This document shows positions 1 to 5,796 of a DNA stretch of 7,525 nt, in pieces. A program made the translations under genes and the position numbers. Origin of the DNA: JAHEEL01 sp964195515 (GTDB lineage: Bacteria > Actinomycetota > Acidimicrobiia > Spongiisociales > UBA5794). Every line of letters starts with the position of its first letter. Positions within the stretch are counted from its first letter, which is position 1. The DNA lies in assembly GCA_964195515.1 (NCBI GenBank), contig CAXMQO010000123.1, positions 1 to 7,525 of the forward strand, read 5' to 3'. Under the pieces are notes generated by a model. That model made no database searches. It was not told where the DNA came from and saw only the letters and a list, made by a program, of their open reading frames with translations.

Positions 1-41
1 TGTGACACCCCAGATCTCGGTGATTGTCCGTGTGGAGTCCT

Positions 42-91
42 TCTGCGGTAAGGAGGAAGCCCCCCTTGGGATTCGTGGGCGAGTCCGCAGA
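42..91. repeat. REP-like palindromic repeat, copy A
   Basis: The outer arms TCTGCGG (42-48) and CCGCAGA (85-91) can pair and enclose an inner hairpin, GGATTCG (69-75) with CGAGTCC (80-86), which has a TGGG loop and one G-T pair. The 12-mer GGAAGCCCCCCT lies at 55-66. The same 12-mer followed by GATTCG, a G-rich loop and CGA-TCCGC occurs again near 5630-5665, so this is a repeat family with two copies in the window. Its role is unknown. It sits about 50 bases past the 3' end of the tRNA gene. Confidence 0.5.
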
Positions 92-95
92 GCAG

Positions 96-120
96 GGTCG
101 AGGCCGGGGAGGACTCGACC
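96..120 (-). terminator. Weak candidate terminator hairpin after selC
   Basis: GGTCGAG (96-102) pairs perfectly with CTCGACC (114-120) around an 11-base loop. It lies 18 bases downstream of the tRNA 3' end on the minus strand. No T-run follows, so a terminator role is only a guess. Confidence 0.2.
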
Positions 121-137
121 GAAGCAAGACTCACCGC

Positions 138-232
138 TGGCGGAGATGCAGGGAATCGAACCCCTCGGGCCGCAATGCAACCCGACACCGGTGTTGAAGA
201 CCGGGGAACCCACCAGGCGTCCGGACACCTCC
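138..232 (-). tRNA. selC: Selenocysteine tRNA (tRNA-Sec, anticodon TCA)
   Basis: This is the tRNA that inserts selenocysteine at recoded UGA codons, working with SelA (Ser-to-Sec conversion), SelB (elongation factor) and SelD. Read on the minus strand, the 95-nt gene has an 8-bp acceptor stem, GGAGGTGT against GCATCTCC; the eighth pair is characteristic of tRNA-Sec. The anticodon arm is CCGGT, loop CTTCAAC, ACCGG, giving anticodon TCA at 197-195. The long variable arm (TCGGGTTGC paired with GCGGCCCGA over an ATT loop, including two G-T pairs) and the TTCGATT T-loop are present. The discriminator G and CCA are encoded (138-141). The D-arm is imperfect: GGACGCC and GGGTTCC around TGGT pair at 5 of 7 positions. 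The T-stem has four pairs rather than five, one of them a wobble. The total length matches bacterial selC (about 95 nt). An amber or opal suppressor tRNA is unlikely given the 8-bp acceptor and large variable arm. No selA, selB or selD is visible here. Confidence 0.93.
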
Positions 233-494
233 GGGGATGAACCTACCGGAACGAGCGGCGCTCGGTATCGAACCGGGTCCTTGTCGAAACGCTGCTCGAG
301 GATCACGGTCGACGAATACCGACCAACCTTGCACCCCCAATGCCTCGACCACCGCGATGGGGTTCGAGATCGAACGAGCCGTGCGAGTCGACGACGCTGG
401 TGTCGTTGTTGAGGATCTCATTCATCCGATTGATGTCACCGGATCAGACCGCCCGGATGCTGGCGTCTATCACGGCGACCAACCGCTCCGGCTC
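233..494 (-). pseudogene. Possible decayed coding region with in-frame UGA
   Basis: On the minus strand, the frame from 494 to 366 has a strong coding look: 37 of 43 codons end in G or C, and it reads RLVAVIDASIRAV, then UGA at 446-444, then SGDINRMNEILNNDTSVVD. After about 370 this frame loses the G/C bias (8 of 20 codons) and runs to a TGA at 305-303. The bias then appears in the frame one base over (about 370-305; ISNPIAVVEALGVQGW), and more weakly in the third frame (about 306-250). This pattern of a nonsense codon plus frame shifts suggests a gene relic. Because selC lies immediately downstream, the UGA could alternatively encode selenocysteine. The first segment faintly recalls the start of NTF2/SnoaL-like proteins, but I do not recognise it firmly. 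Upstream start candidates are TTG at 482 and GTG at 473. High-GC antisense bias could also create this signal by chance. Confidence 0.28.
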
Positions 495-502
495 TTGTCG
501 GG

Positions 503-508
503 TATTTT
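503..508 (+). promoter_or_regulatory. Candidate -10 element for the VOC gene
   Basis: TATTTT ends six bases before the ATG at 515. A transcript starting the usual 6-7 bases after it would begin at or next to the start codon, which fits the lack of a Shine-Dalgarno sequence there. No clear -35 box is seen. Confidence 0.3.
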
Positions 509-514
509 GGGAAC

Positions 515-946
515 ATGACGCGTTCACTCCAGGTCACGTTTGACGCAGCGGACACACACGCACTGGCCGACTTCTGGGCGGAGGTACTCGGATACATTCC
601 CGAGCCGCCCCCGAAGGGATATGACTCGTGGGAGACGTTCGCCGACGCCGTCGGTATCCCCGAGGACGTCCGGGACCAACTCGCGGCGGTCGTCGATCCC
701 GAAGGAAACGGTCCGCGCATTCTCATCCAGAAGGTGGCCGAACCGAAGACGGCGAAGAACCGCTGCCATCTCGATGTCTCAGTCACGGACCGTTCGATGA
801 ATCCGGTCGAGCGTCGGTCCACGATCGGAGCGGAAGCGGAACGACTCGTTGCGATCGGTGCCACGCGGGTCGGAGACTTCGACGAGGCCATCGGTATCTG
901 GACGGTCATGCAGGATCCGGAGGGCAATGAGTTCTGCCTCCACTAA
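515..946 (+). CDS. VOC superfamily (glyoxalase-like) protein
   Basis: This 143-residue protein fits a single glyoxalase/bleomycin-resistance/dioxygenase (VOC) module, whose beta-alpha-beta-beta-beta repeats usually bind a divalent metal as a dimer. The N-terminal strand and helix LQVTFDAADTHALADFWAEV (residues 5-24) are typical of Glyoxalase_6-like proteins. NRCHLDVSV (82-90) supplies His85 at the usual metal position, and the C-terminal DPEGNEFCL (134-142) supplies Glu139. The first half also has DPEGNGPRILIQ (61-72), the matching strand of the first repeat. The length is usual for the family. The substrate cannot be predicted, since such proteins include lyases, isomerases, drug-binding proteins and many of unknown role. 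The ATG lacks an upstream Shine-Dalgarno but follows a -10-like TATTTT closely, so a leaderless transcript is possible. It stands alone and converges on the CBS gene, with 64 bases between their stop codons and no strong hairpin there. Confidence 0.85.
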   Translation: MTRSLQVTFDAADTHALADFWAEVLGYIPEPPPKGYDSWETFADAVGIPEDVRDQLAAVVDPEGNGPRILIQKVAEPKTAKNRCHLDVSVTDRSMNPVERRSTIGAEAERLVAIGATRVGDFDEAIGIWTVMQDPEGNEFCLH

Positions 947-1010
947 CCCGCCGAGTCGTTCCGCGGGCTGGCTGCGCCGCATACGGGGACTGCAACCCTG
1001 GGTACGCGTT

Positions 1011-1445
1011 CTAGGTGGTGATGTAGCGTTCGAGTTGGGTGATCATGTCATGCTGCTGGGCGATCATCGCCTTCACCACGTCGCCAATCGAGATCACTCC
1101 TGCGAGCCGACCGTCGTCGTCCAAGACCGGGAGGTGTCGAATCCGGTGCTCGGTCATCAACTCCATGCACTCGGCGACGGTCGACGCAGAACCGACCGTT
1201 CGGATCTCGGCCGTCATGATCTCCGAAACCCGGGTCTCCTTCGAACCGCGCTCGAGGAGTTCCACATTCCTCGCGTAGTCGCGTTCTGACAGGATCCCGA
1301 CCAGGTCGTCTCCGTCAAGCACCAGGACCGCTCCGATGTTGAGCTCTGCCATCGTCTCGAGCGCGTCGAAGACCGTGTCGTCGGGAGCGACCGACCACAC
1401 GTCCGAACCCTTGACGTCAAGAATCCCGGTAACCATCCGTTGCAT
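1011..1445 (-). CDS. Two-CBS-domain protein
   Basis: This 144-residue protein consists almost entirely of a Bateman module. CBS repeat 1 spans about residues 8-62 and ends in GILSERDYAR (50-59). CBS repeat 2 spans about 73-132 and ends in GVISIGDVVK (116-125), and RHLPVLDDDGRLAGV (103-117) is a classic CBS strand pair. Stand-alone CBS pairs usually bind adenosine nucleotides such as AMP, ATP, NAD or SAM and modulate other proteins. No catalytic domain is attached. The start at 1445 is chosen because AAGGAG lies five bases upstream; the frame stays open further upstream but that stretch has no domain. The C-terminal helix (KAMIAQQHDMITQLERYITT) is common in actinobacterial members. The gene is divergent from livH across 104 bases, so shared regulation is possible but not shown. 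The ligand and partner are unknown. Confidence 0.88.
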   Translation of the reverse strand: MQRMVTGILDVKGSDVWSVAPDDTVFDALETMAELNIGAVLVLDGDDLVGILSERDYARNVELLERGSKETRVSEIMTAEIRTVGSASTVAECMELMTEHRIRHLPVLDDDGRLAGVISIGDVVKAMIAQQHDMITQLERYITT

Positions 1446-1534
1446 ATCGTCTCCTTCTCTTCCCAACGAACATAGTCGAGGACCGGCGACCGCGCTGAAG
1501 CTATCGATTTTGGCGTGGCAACTGCGAACACCCC

Positions 1535-1540
1535 TACACT
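1535..1540 (+). promoter_or_regulatory. Candidate -10 element for livHMGF
   Basis: TACACT lies nine bases before the GTG start at 1550. A weak TTGGCG at 1510-1515 is 19 bases upstream. Transcription would begin at about 1547-1550, giving an almost leaderless mRNA, and no Shine-Dalgarno precedes the GTG. The same hexamer occurs upstream of the binding-protein gene (7155-7150, minus strand). Confidence 0.3.
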
Positions 1541-1549
1541 CGGTCGATC

Positions 1550-2833
1550 GTGTCACGACGTGCCCGCTTCGCATGGTTCTGGCTCGCGGCGATCACGATC
1601 GTCGTGATGACGCCGTTCGCGTCCTTCGCTGCCGGCGAGTCGATCGGCGGCACCCTCATTCAACGGCTCGGCGATGAGAAGCTTCCCGTCGAGGGAATCA
1701 CCATCACCGTGATCCAGGACGGGAACACAATCGGAACCGGAGAATCCGGAGCCGACGGGAAATGGGAGATTCCCGTCCCGGGCGCCGGCATCTACATGGT
1801 GAGACTCGAGACCTCGACCCTCCCCGAGGGCGTCGCGCTCACCGACCCCGACAAGCAGGAGCTCTCGGATGTCGAGGTCCGGGACGGACAGGCCAAGAAG
1901 GTGATCTTTCCTCTCGGTGAAGGCACCTTCTCGACGGTGTCGCCCTACGCACGAGTGGGAGCTCTCTTCATCTCCGGACTCAAACTGGGAGCGATCATTG
2001 CGCTCTCCGCCGTCGGTCTCTCCCTGGTGTTCGGCGTCACGGGACTCGTCAACTTCGCCCATGCGGAGATGGTCACGCTCGGCGCCATCGCCGCATACTT
2101 CTTCCACGGCTCGACCCTCGGCCCGCAGTGGCCGCTCGTGGTCGCGATCGTGCCGGCCGTCCTCGTCGGTGCCGGCTTTGGATGGTTACAGGATCGGGCA
2201 CTGTGGCGACCGCTCCGGAATCGGCACACCGGTCTCGTTGCAATGATGGTCGTCTCGATCGGACTTTCGTTCGCCCTCCGCAACCTCTTCCTCATTATCT
2301 TCGGTGGCGAACCGCGGGCCTACCCGAACTTCGCGGGACAGCCGCCGATCCAGTTCCTCGGCATCTCGATGGTCCCCAAGCAGCTCGCCACCATCGCCAT
2401 CTCACTCATCGTGCTCGCCGGCGTCGGCCTCTTCCTTCAACGCAGCCGCTCGGGGACCGCGATGCGTGCCGTCGCCGACGATGCGGACCTTGCTGAGTCA
2501 TCCGGCATCAACGTCAACCAGATCATCCTCATCACCTGGGTGCTGGCCGGCGGACTTGCGGCCCTCGGCGGAGTCTTCTTCGGACTCAACGAGGCGGTCC
2601 AATGGGACATGGGGTTCAAGCTCCTCCTCCTCATCTTCGCCGCGGTCGTGCTCGGCGGCCTTGGAACCGCCTACGGGGCCATGGCCGGCGGCTTCATCGT
2701 CGGCGTTGCGGTCGAAATGAGCACCCTCGTGTTCCCCAATGAGTTAAAGGCGGCAGTTGGCCTCGGCGTTCTCATCATCATGCTGCTCATCAGACCACAG
2801 GGTCTCCTCGGCTCAAAGGAGCGGATCGGCTGA
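1550..2833 (+). CDS. livH: Branched-chain amino acid-type ABC permease LivH with N-terminal secreted domain
   Basis: This is one of the two membrane subunits of a HAAT-family importer. The 427 residues are well above the 290-310 usual for LivH. Residues 1-29 look like a signal peptide (RR near the start, a hydrophobic core, then SFAAG). Residues 30-122 are a beta-rich domain resembling carboxypeptidase-regulatory or transthyretin-like folds (VEGITITVIQDG, then GADGKWEIPVPGAGIYMVRL), probably outside the membrane. The permease starts near 133: GLVNFAHAEMVTLGA (165-179) is the LivH signature, AMRAVADDADLAESSGIN (304-321) is the ATPase-contacting loop, and RPQGLLG (415-421) is the family's C-terminal motif. 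The GTG at 1550 is chosen because it alone gives the full signal peptide; it has no Shine-Dalgarno. It is the first gene of the operon, and its stop overlaps the livM start (TGATG). The permease identity is firm; the fold of the extra domain is inferred from pattern only. Confidence 0.93.
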   Translation: MSRRARFAWFWLAAITIVVMTPFASFAAGESIGGTLIQRLGDEKLPVEGITITVIQDGNTIGTGESGADGKWEIPVPGAGIYMVRLETSTLPEGVALTDPDKQELSDVEVRDGQAKKVIFPLGEGTFSTVSPYARVGALFISGLKLGAIIALSAVGLSLVFGVTGLVNFAHAEMVTLGAIAAYFFHGSTLGPQWPLVVAIVPAVLVGAGFGWLQDRALWRPLRNRHTGLVAMMVVSIGLSFALRNLFLIIFGGEPRAYPNFAGQPPIQFLGISMVPKQLATIAISLIVLAGVGLFLQRSRSGTAMRAVADDADLAESSGINVNQIILITWVLAGGLAALGGVFFGLNEAVQWDMGFKLLLLIFAAVVLGGLGTAYGAMAGGFIVGVAVEMSTLVFPNELKAAVGLGVLIIMLLIRPQGLLGSKERIG

Positions 2834-3825
2834 TGGATTGGGCAAACATCCTCATTGACGGCATCCTCGCCACGATCGGTCCGATCACTGCAGCGTATGC
2901 AATCTCCGCGATCGGGCTGAACCTGCAGTTCGGCTACGCCGGCCTCCTGAATTTCGGCCACGTCGCATTCATGCTCGTCGGCGCCTACGGGACCGCGATC
3001 ACCGTCGACTTCGGTGCGCCTCTGTGGCTCGGCGTCATCGTTGGCATTATCGCCGCCGCTCTCCTCGGCTTGCTCCTTGGCCTACCGACACTTCGCCTGC
3101 GCGCTGACTATCTGGCGATCACCACCATTGCGGCCGCGGAAGTGATCCGTCTCCTCGTCCGGTCGAATTGGGCACGGCCGCTCACGAACGGGGTCTTCGG
3201 CATCCAGGGATTCGCCGACTCGTTCTTCACTCTCAACCCATTCCCTGCGTCTCAGATCTACGGCGTCGGCAGTCTCGTCGTGACCGGCCGCAAGCTGTGG
3301 GTCATGATCGTCGGATGGACCGTCGCAGCAATCATCACACTGTTCATCCGACGCCTCATCAAGAGCCCGTGGGGCCGGGTATTGAAGGCCATCAGGGAGG
3401 ATGAAGACGCCACGATCTCACTCGGCAAGAACGTCTTCGCCTACAAGCTCCAGGCACTGATGATCGGCGGTGCAATCGCAGGCATCGCCGGAATCCTCCT
3501 CGCCGTCGAACAGCAGAATGTAACCCCCGACGCCTATCTGCCGAAGATCACGTTCATCCTCTACGTCATCGTCATCCTTGGCGGTGCAGGCACGATTCTC
3601 GGACCGATCGTCGGGGCCATAACCTTCCAGTTCATGTTCTTCACCATCGACGCCCTCATGGTCAGTGCACAGGCCAACATCGGGTGGGTGGGCGACCTCC
3701 TGACACCTGCTGCGGCCGGCCAGATCAAGCTCGTACTCGTCGGCATCGGGATGATGGTCCTCATGATCTTCCGACCGCAGGGCATCCTCGGGAACAGGGA
3801 GGAGGTGCTCATCGATGAACGCTGA
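2833..3825 (+). CDS. livM: Branched-chain amino acid-type ABC permease LivM
   Basis: This is the second membrane subunit, pairing with LivH to form the translocation path. At 330 residues it has the usual LivM length. GYAGLLNFGHVAFMLVGAY (34-52) is the LivM counterpart of the LivH signature. LRLRADYLAITT (87-98) and the loop around SPWGRVLKAIREDEDATISL (178-197) are hallmark LivM segments, the latter contacting the ATPases. GGAGTILGP (250-258) and FRPQGILG (313-320) complete the family pattern. About eight to ten hydrophobic segments are visible. The ATG overlaps the livH stop by one base, and AAGGAG lies about 11 bases upstream, so translational coupling is likely. The end overlaps livG by 11 bases. 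No missing motif or frame break is seen. Confidence 0.95.
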   Translation: MDWANILIDGILATIGPITAAYAISAIGLNLQFGYAGLLNFGHVAFMLVGAYGTAITVDFGAPLWLGVIVGIIAAALLGLLLGLPTLRLRADYLAITTIAAAEVIRLLVRSNWARPLTNGVFGIQGFADSFFTLNPFPASQIYGVGSLVVTGRKLWVMIVGWTVAAIITLFIRRLIKSPWGRVLKAIREDEDATISLGKNVFAYKLQALMIGGAIAGIAGILLAVEQQNVTPDAYLPKITFILYVIVILGGAGTILGPIVGAITFQFMFFTIDALMVSAQANIGWVGDLLTPAAAGQIKLVLVGIGMMVLMIFRPQGILGNREEVLIDER

Positions 3826-4642
3826 TCACCCAATGGCCGGCGTCACACCGGAACCCGGCGTCCACAAACCCGACCCGGTCCTCGTTGCCAGCGGCCTGCG
3901 GCGGTCGTTCGGTGGTCTCGATGCCGTCGACGTCGACCACCTCGAAATCCAACGGCACACCGTGACGTCCCTCATCGGACCGAACGGGGCCGGCAAGACG
4001 ACGCTCTTCAACCTCCTCACCGGCTTCGACAAGCCAAGCGCCGGTGAGTGGCATCTCAACAACGGATCACTCGCCGGGATCGCTGCGTTCCGGGTCGCGC
4101 GACGCGGGATGGTTCGGACCTTCCAGCTCACTCGCTCCCTTGCCCGGCTGACGGTGATGGACAACATGCTGGTCGCAACGAAAGACCACGCCGGGGAGAG
4201 CCTTTGGGGAGCGATCACCGGTGGGTGGCGCATCACCGAGCAGGCCAATGAGGAACGGGCGACCGAACTCCTCGAACGGTTCGGTCTCGAGCACATGACC
4301 GAAGAGTTCGCAGGAGGGCTCTCGGGTGGTCAGAGAAAGCTCCTCGAGATGGCCAGGGCGCTCATGATGGAACCAGAGGTCGTCATGCTCGACGAACCGA
4401 TGGCCGGAGTGAACCCCGTGCTCACCCAGTCGCTACTCACGCACATCACCGGTCTACGCGACGGCGGCAAGACCGTCATCTTCATTGAGCACGACATGGA
4501 TGTTGTCCAGGAGATTTCCGATTGGGTCGTTGTCATGGCCCAGGGTCGCGTGATTGCCGAGGGACCGCCGGGGGTCATCGCCCAGAACCGGGCCGTGATC
4601 GATGCCTACCTCGGAGAGCACCACGGGGAGGCAGCCACATGA
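3815..4642 (+). CDS. livG: HAAT-family ABC transporter ATPase LivG
   Basis: This is one of the two cytoplasmic ATPases that power the LivHM permease. The 275-residue protein has all nucleotide-binding motifs: Walker A GPNGAGKT (55-62), Q-loop Gln104 in RTFQLTRSL, signature LSGGQRK (169-175), Walker B VVMLDEP (189-195) and switch His226 in FIEHDMDVV. The insertion between Walker A and the signature, and MAGVNP after Walker B, are typical of LivG rather than LivF. About 20 residues (MNADHP to KPD) precede the first strand, somewhat long for the family. The start at 3815 is supported by GGGAGGAGG about nine bases upstream. It overlaps livM by 11 bases and livF by 4 (ATGA), which suggests coupled translation and matched subunit amounts. 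Confidence 0.95.
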   Translation: MNADHPMAGVTPEPGVHKPDPVLVASGLRRSFGGLDAVDVDHLEIQRHTVTSLIGPNGAGKTTLFNLLTGFDKPSAGEWHLNNGSLAGIAAFRVARRGMVRTFQLTRSLARLTVMDNMLVATKDHAGESLWGAITGGWRITEQANEERATELLERFGLEHMTEEFAGGLSGGQRKLLEMARALMMEPEVVMLDEPMAGVNPVLTQSLLTHITGLRDGGKTVIFIEHDMDVVQEISDWVVVMAQGRVIAEGPPGVIAQNRAVIDAYLGEHHGEAAT

Positions 4643-5367
4643 CCGACCAGCTTCTCATCGCCGATGGTGTCATCGCCGGATATCTTCCCGGGGTCGACAT
4701 CTTGCGCGGTGTGGACCTCACCCTCGGCGACGGTGAACTAATCGGGATCATCGGACCGAACGGTGCGGGCAAATCGACGCTCATCAAGGCGATCTTCGGT
4801 CTGGTCCCGGTACGCAAGGGCCTCGTGACCCTCAGGGGCAGCGACATCTCAAATCTCCCCGCACACGAACTCGTGGCTCTCGGTGTCGGGTATGTACCGC
4901 AACGGGAGAACGTGTTCCCGTCGCTCACGGTCGAAGACAATCTCCGCATGGGGCTCTACCTCGAACCGAAGGCATGGGACCGGCGGCTGGCAGCGGTCGT
5001 AGAGATCTTCCCCCTCCTCGCCGACCGATCCGACCAGCGCACCGGCTACCTGTCGGGCGGGGAACGCCAGATGGTCGCAATCGGACGAGCTCTGATGATG
5101 GACCCGTCGGTTCTTCTCCTCGACGAGCCCTCTGCCGGTCTTTCGCCAGCGAATCAGAACCTCGTGTTCGAGCGGATTCGCGACATCGCCGACTCCGGCG
5201 TGTCGATCATCATGGTCGAGCAGAATGCACGGCGATGCCTTCAGATCGCGGACCGTGCCTACGTCCTCGACCAGGGACAGAACGCCCACACCGGAGCGGG
5301 ACGAGATCTCCTCCACGATCCAAAGGTAATCGACCTGTATCTGGGAACCCTCGGCCGGGTCGAGTAA
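4639..5367 (+). CDS. livF: HAAT-family ABC transporter ATPase LivF
   Basis: This is the second ATPase of the importer, expected to form a heterodimer with LivG. The 242 residues match the usual LivF length. Motifs are Walker A GPNGAGKS (39-46), Q-loop Gln88 in GYVPQRENVFPSLTVEDNL, signature LSGGERQ (138-144), and Walker B VLLLDEP (158-164) followed by SAGLSP. The switch position reads IMVEQNA (191-197), so the common histidine is replaced by Gln; this is normal for LivF and not a defect. The ATG at 4639 overlaps the livG stop as ATGA and has GGGGAGG seven bases upstream. The frame is open further 5', but that extension lies inside livG and has no domain. This is the last gene of the operon; the next gene runs in the opposite direction. 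Confidence 0.95.
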   Translation: MTDQLLIADGVIAGYLPGVDILRGVDLTLGDGELIGIIGPNGAGKSTLIKAIFGLVPVRKGLVTLRGSDISNLPAHELVALGVGYVPQRENVFPSLTVEDNLRMGLYLEPKAWDRRLAAVVEIFPLLADRSDQRTGYLSGGERQMVAIGRALMMDPSVLLLDEPSAGLSPANQNLVFERIRDIADSGVSIIMVEQNARRCLQIADRAYVLDQGQNAHTGAGRDLLHDPKVIDLYLGTLGRVE

Positions 5368-5372
5368 TCCCA

Positions 5373-5385
5373 GGTACTCAGTACC
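5373..5385. repeat. GGTACT/AGTACC palindrome
   Basis: GGTACT and AGTACC form a perfect inverted repeat around a single C, six bases after the livF stop. It shares the GGTAC core with the tandem array 30 bases downstream and may belong to the same repeat type. Confidence 0.4.
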
Positions 5386-5413
5386 GGCCACGAACCGCCA
5401 GCGATGTCCTCAC

Positions 5414-5453
5414 GGTACCCCGGTACCCCGGTACCCCGGTACCCCGTTACCCA
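5414..5453. repeat. GGTACCCC tandem repeat (4 perfect units plus a degenerate one)
   Basis: Four exact copies of the 8-mer GGTACCCC run from 5414 to 5445, followed by GTTACCCA, a fifth unit with changes. Each unit contains the palindrome GGTACC, so the array could form slipped or cruciform structures and vary in copy number. No function is evident. Confidence 0.85.
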
Positions 5454-5599
5454 GAGGCTCGGCGGATAGGGCAGATTACGCGGTGGCGAAGCGACGTTCA
5501 TCCGCCCCCTCGGCTAAAGGACGCAGAGGAGCGCCAGCGACGACGCAGGGGGGCATCGTGTGATATCCCGAGTCTCGGAGGTTCTCCGCGTCAAGCCCA

Positions 5600-5689
5600 T
5601 CTGCGGAGAGGGAAGCCCCCCTGCGATGCGGAAGCCCCCCTGCGGATTCGCTGGGGCGAATCCGCGTCCCCCCACCTGCGTGGGGGGAC
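5600..5689. repeat. REP-like palindromic repeat, copy B (double hairpin)
   Basis: The 15-mer GGAAGCCCCCCTGCG occurs twice (5611-5625 and 5630-5644), 19 bases apart. It leads into a perfect 9-bp hairpin, GCGGATTCG (5642-5650) with CGAATCCGC (5657-5665) and a CTGGGG loop. Directly next comes a perfect 10-bp hairpin, GTCCCCCCAC (5666-5675) with GTGGGGGGAC (5680-5689) and a CTGC loop. The left part matches copy A at 42-91, including CTGCGG, GGAAGCCCCCCT, GATTCG and TCCGC. It is probably a genome-wide non-coding repeat. Confidence 0.6.
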
Positions 5690-5736
5690 GGAAGATGGCG
5701 AGCACCTCGCGGCCCTATCCGCCGAGTCCCCCGCTA

Positions 5737-5776
5737 AATGGAGTGGGGCCCGGCAGATGCCGGGCCCCACTCCATT
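5737..5776. terminator. Probable bidirectional terminator, 18-bp perfect hairpin
   Basis: AATGGAGTGGGGCCCGGC (5737-5754) pairs without mismatch with 5759-5776 around an AGAT loop. It lies 20 bases past the stop of the minus-strand binding-protein gene and 370 bases past livF. T-runs are short on both sides (TTTA on the minus strand, scattered T on the plus strand), but the very stable GC-rich stem between convergent genes fits a shared terminator. Confidence 0.75.
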
Positions 5777-5796
5777 CTTGGTTGGTTGCTGCGGGG

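Larger units (their letters stand above)
5368..5796. other. Repeat-rich intergenic region between livF and the binding-protein gene
   Basis: This 429-base gap between two convergent genes holds no convincing gene. It contains a GGTACC-type palindrome, an 8-bp tandem array, a complex palindromic repeat and a strong terminator hairpin, each listed separately. Open frames through it are by-products of the repeats and low-complexity sequence. Confidence 0.7.

Noticed and set aside
362..375. Inverted repeat GTTCGA-GA-TCGAAC, and a nearby GGTTCGATACC that resembles a tRNA T-arm
   Set aside because: No acceptor stem or anticodon arm can be placed around either, so they are not further tRNA genes. 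The palindrome is short and may be chance.
237..518. Plus-strand open frame covering the region upstream of the VOC gene
   Set aside because: Its third-position G/C share is clearly lower than that of the minus-strand frame over 366-494, and its 5' part is antisense to the region next to selC. No family is recognised.
4522..4638. 39-residue N-terminal extension of LivF
   Set aside because: It lies entirely within livG, has no family similarity, and the ATG at 4639 has a good ribosome binding site and the typical ATGA overlap.
4639..5367. Loss of the switch histidine in LivF as a sign of inactivity
   Set aside because: The VEQNA motif with Gln in place of His is normal for LivF proteins.
5601..5689. 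CRISPR array
   Set aside because: There are only two 15-base direct repeats with a 4-base gap and no spacers of regular length. The structure is palindromic repeat DNA.
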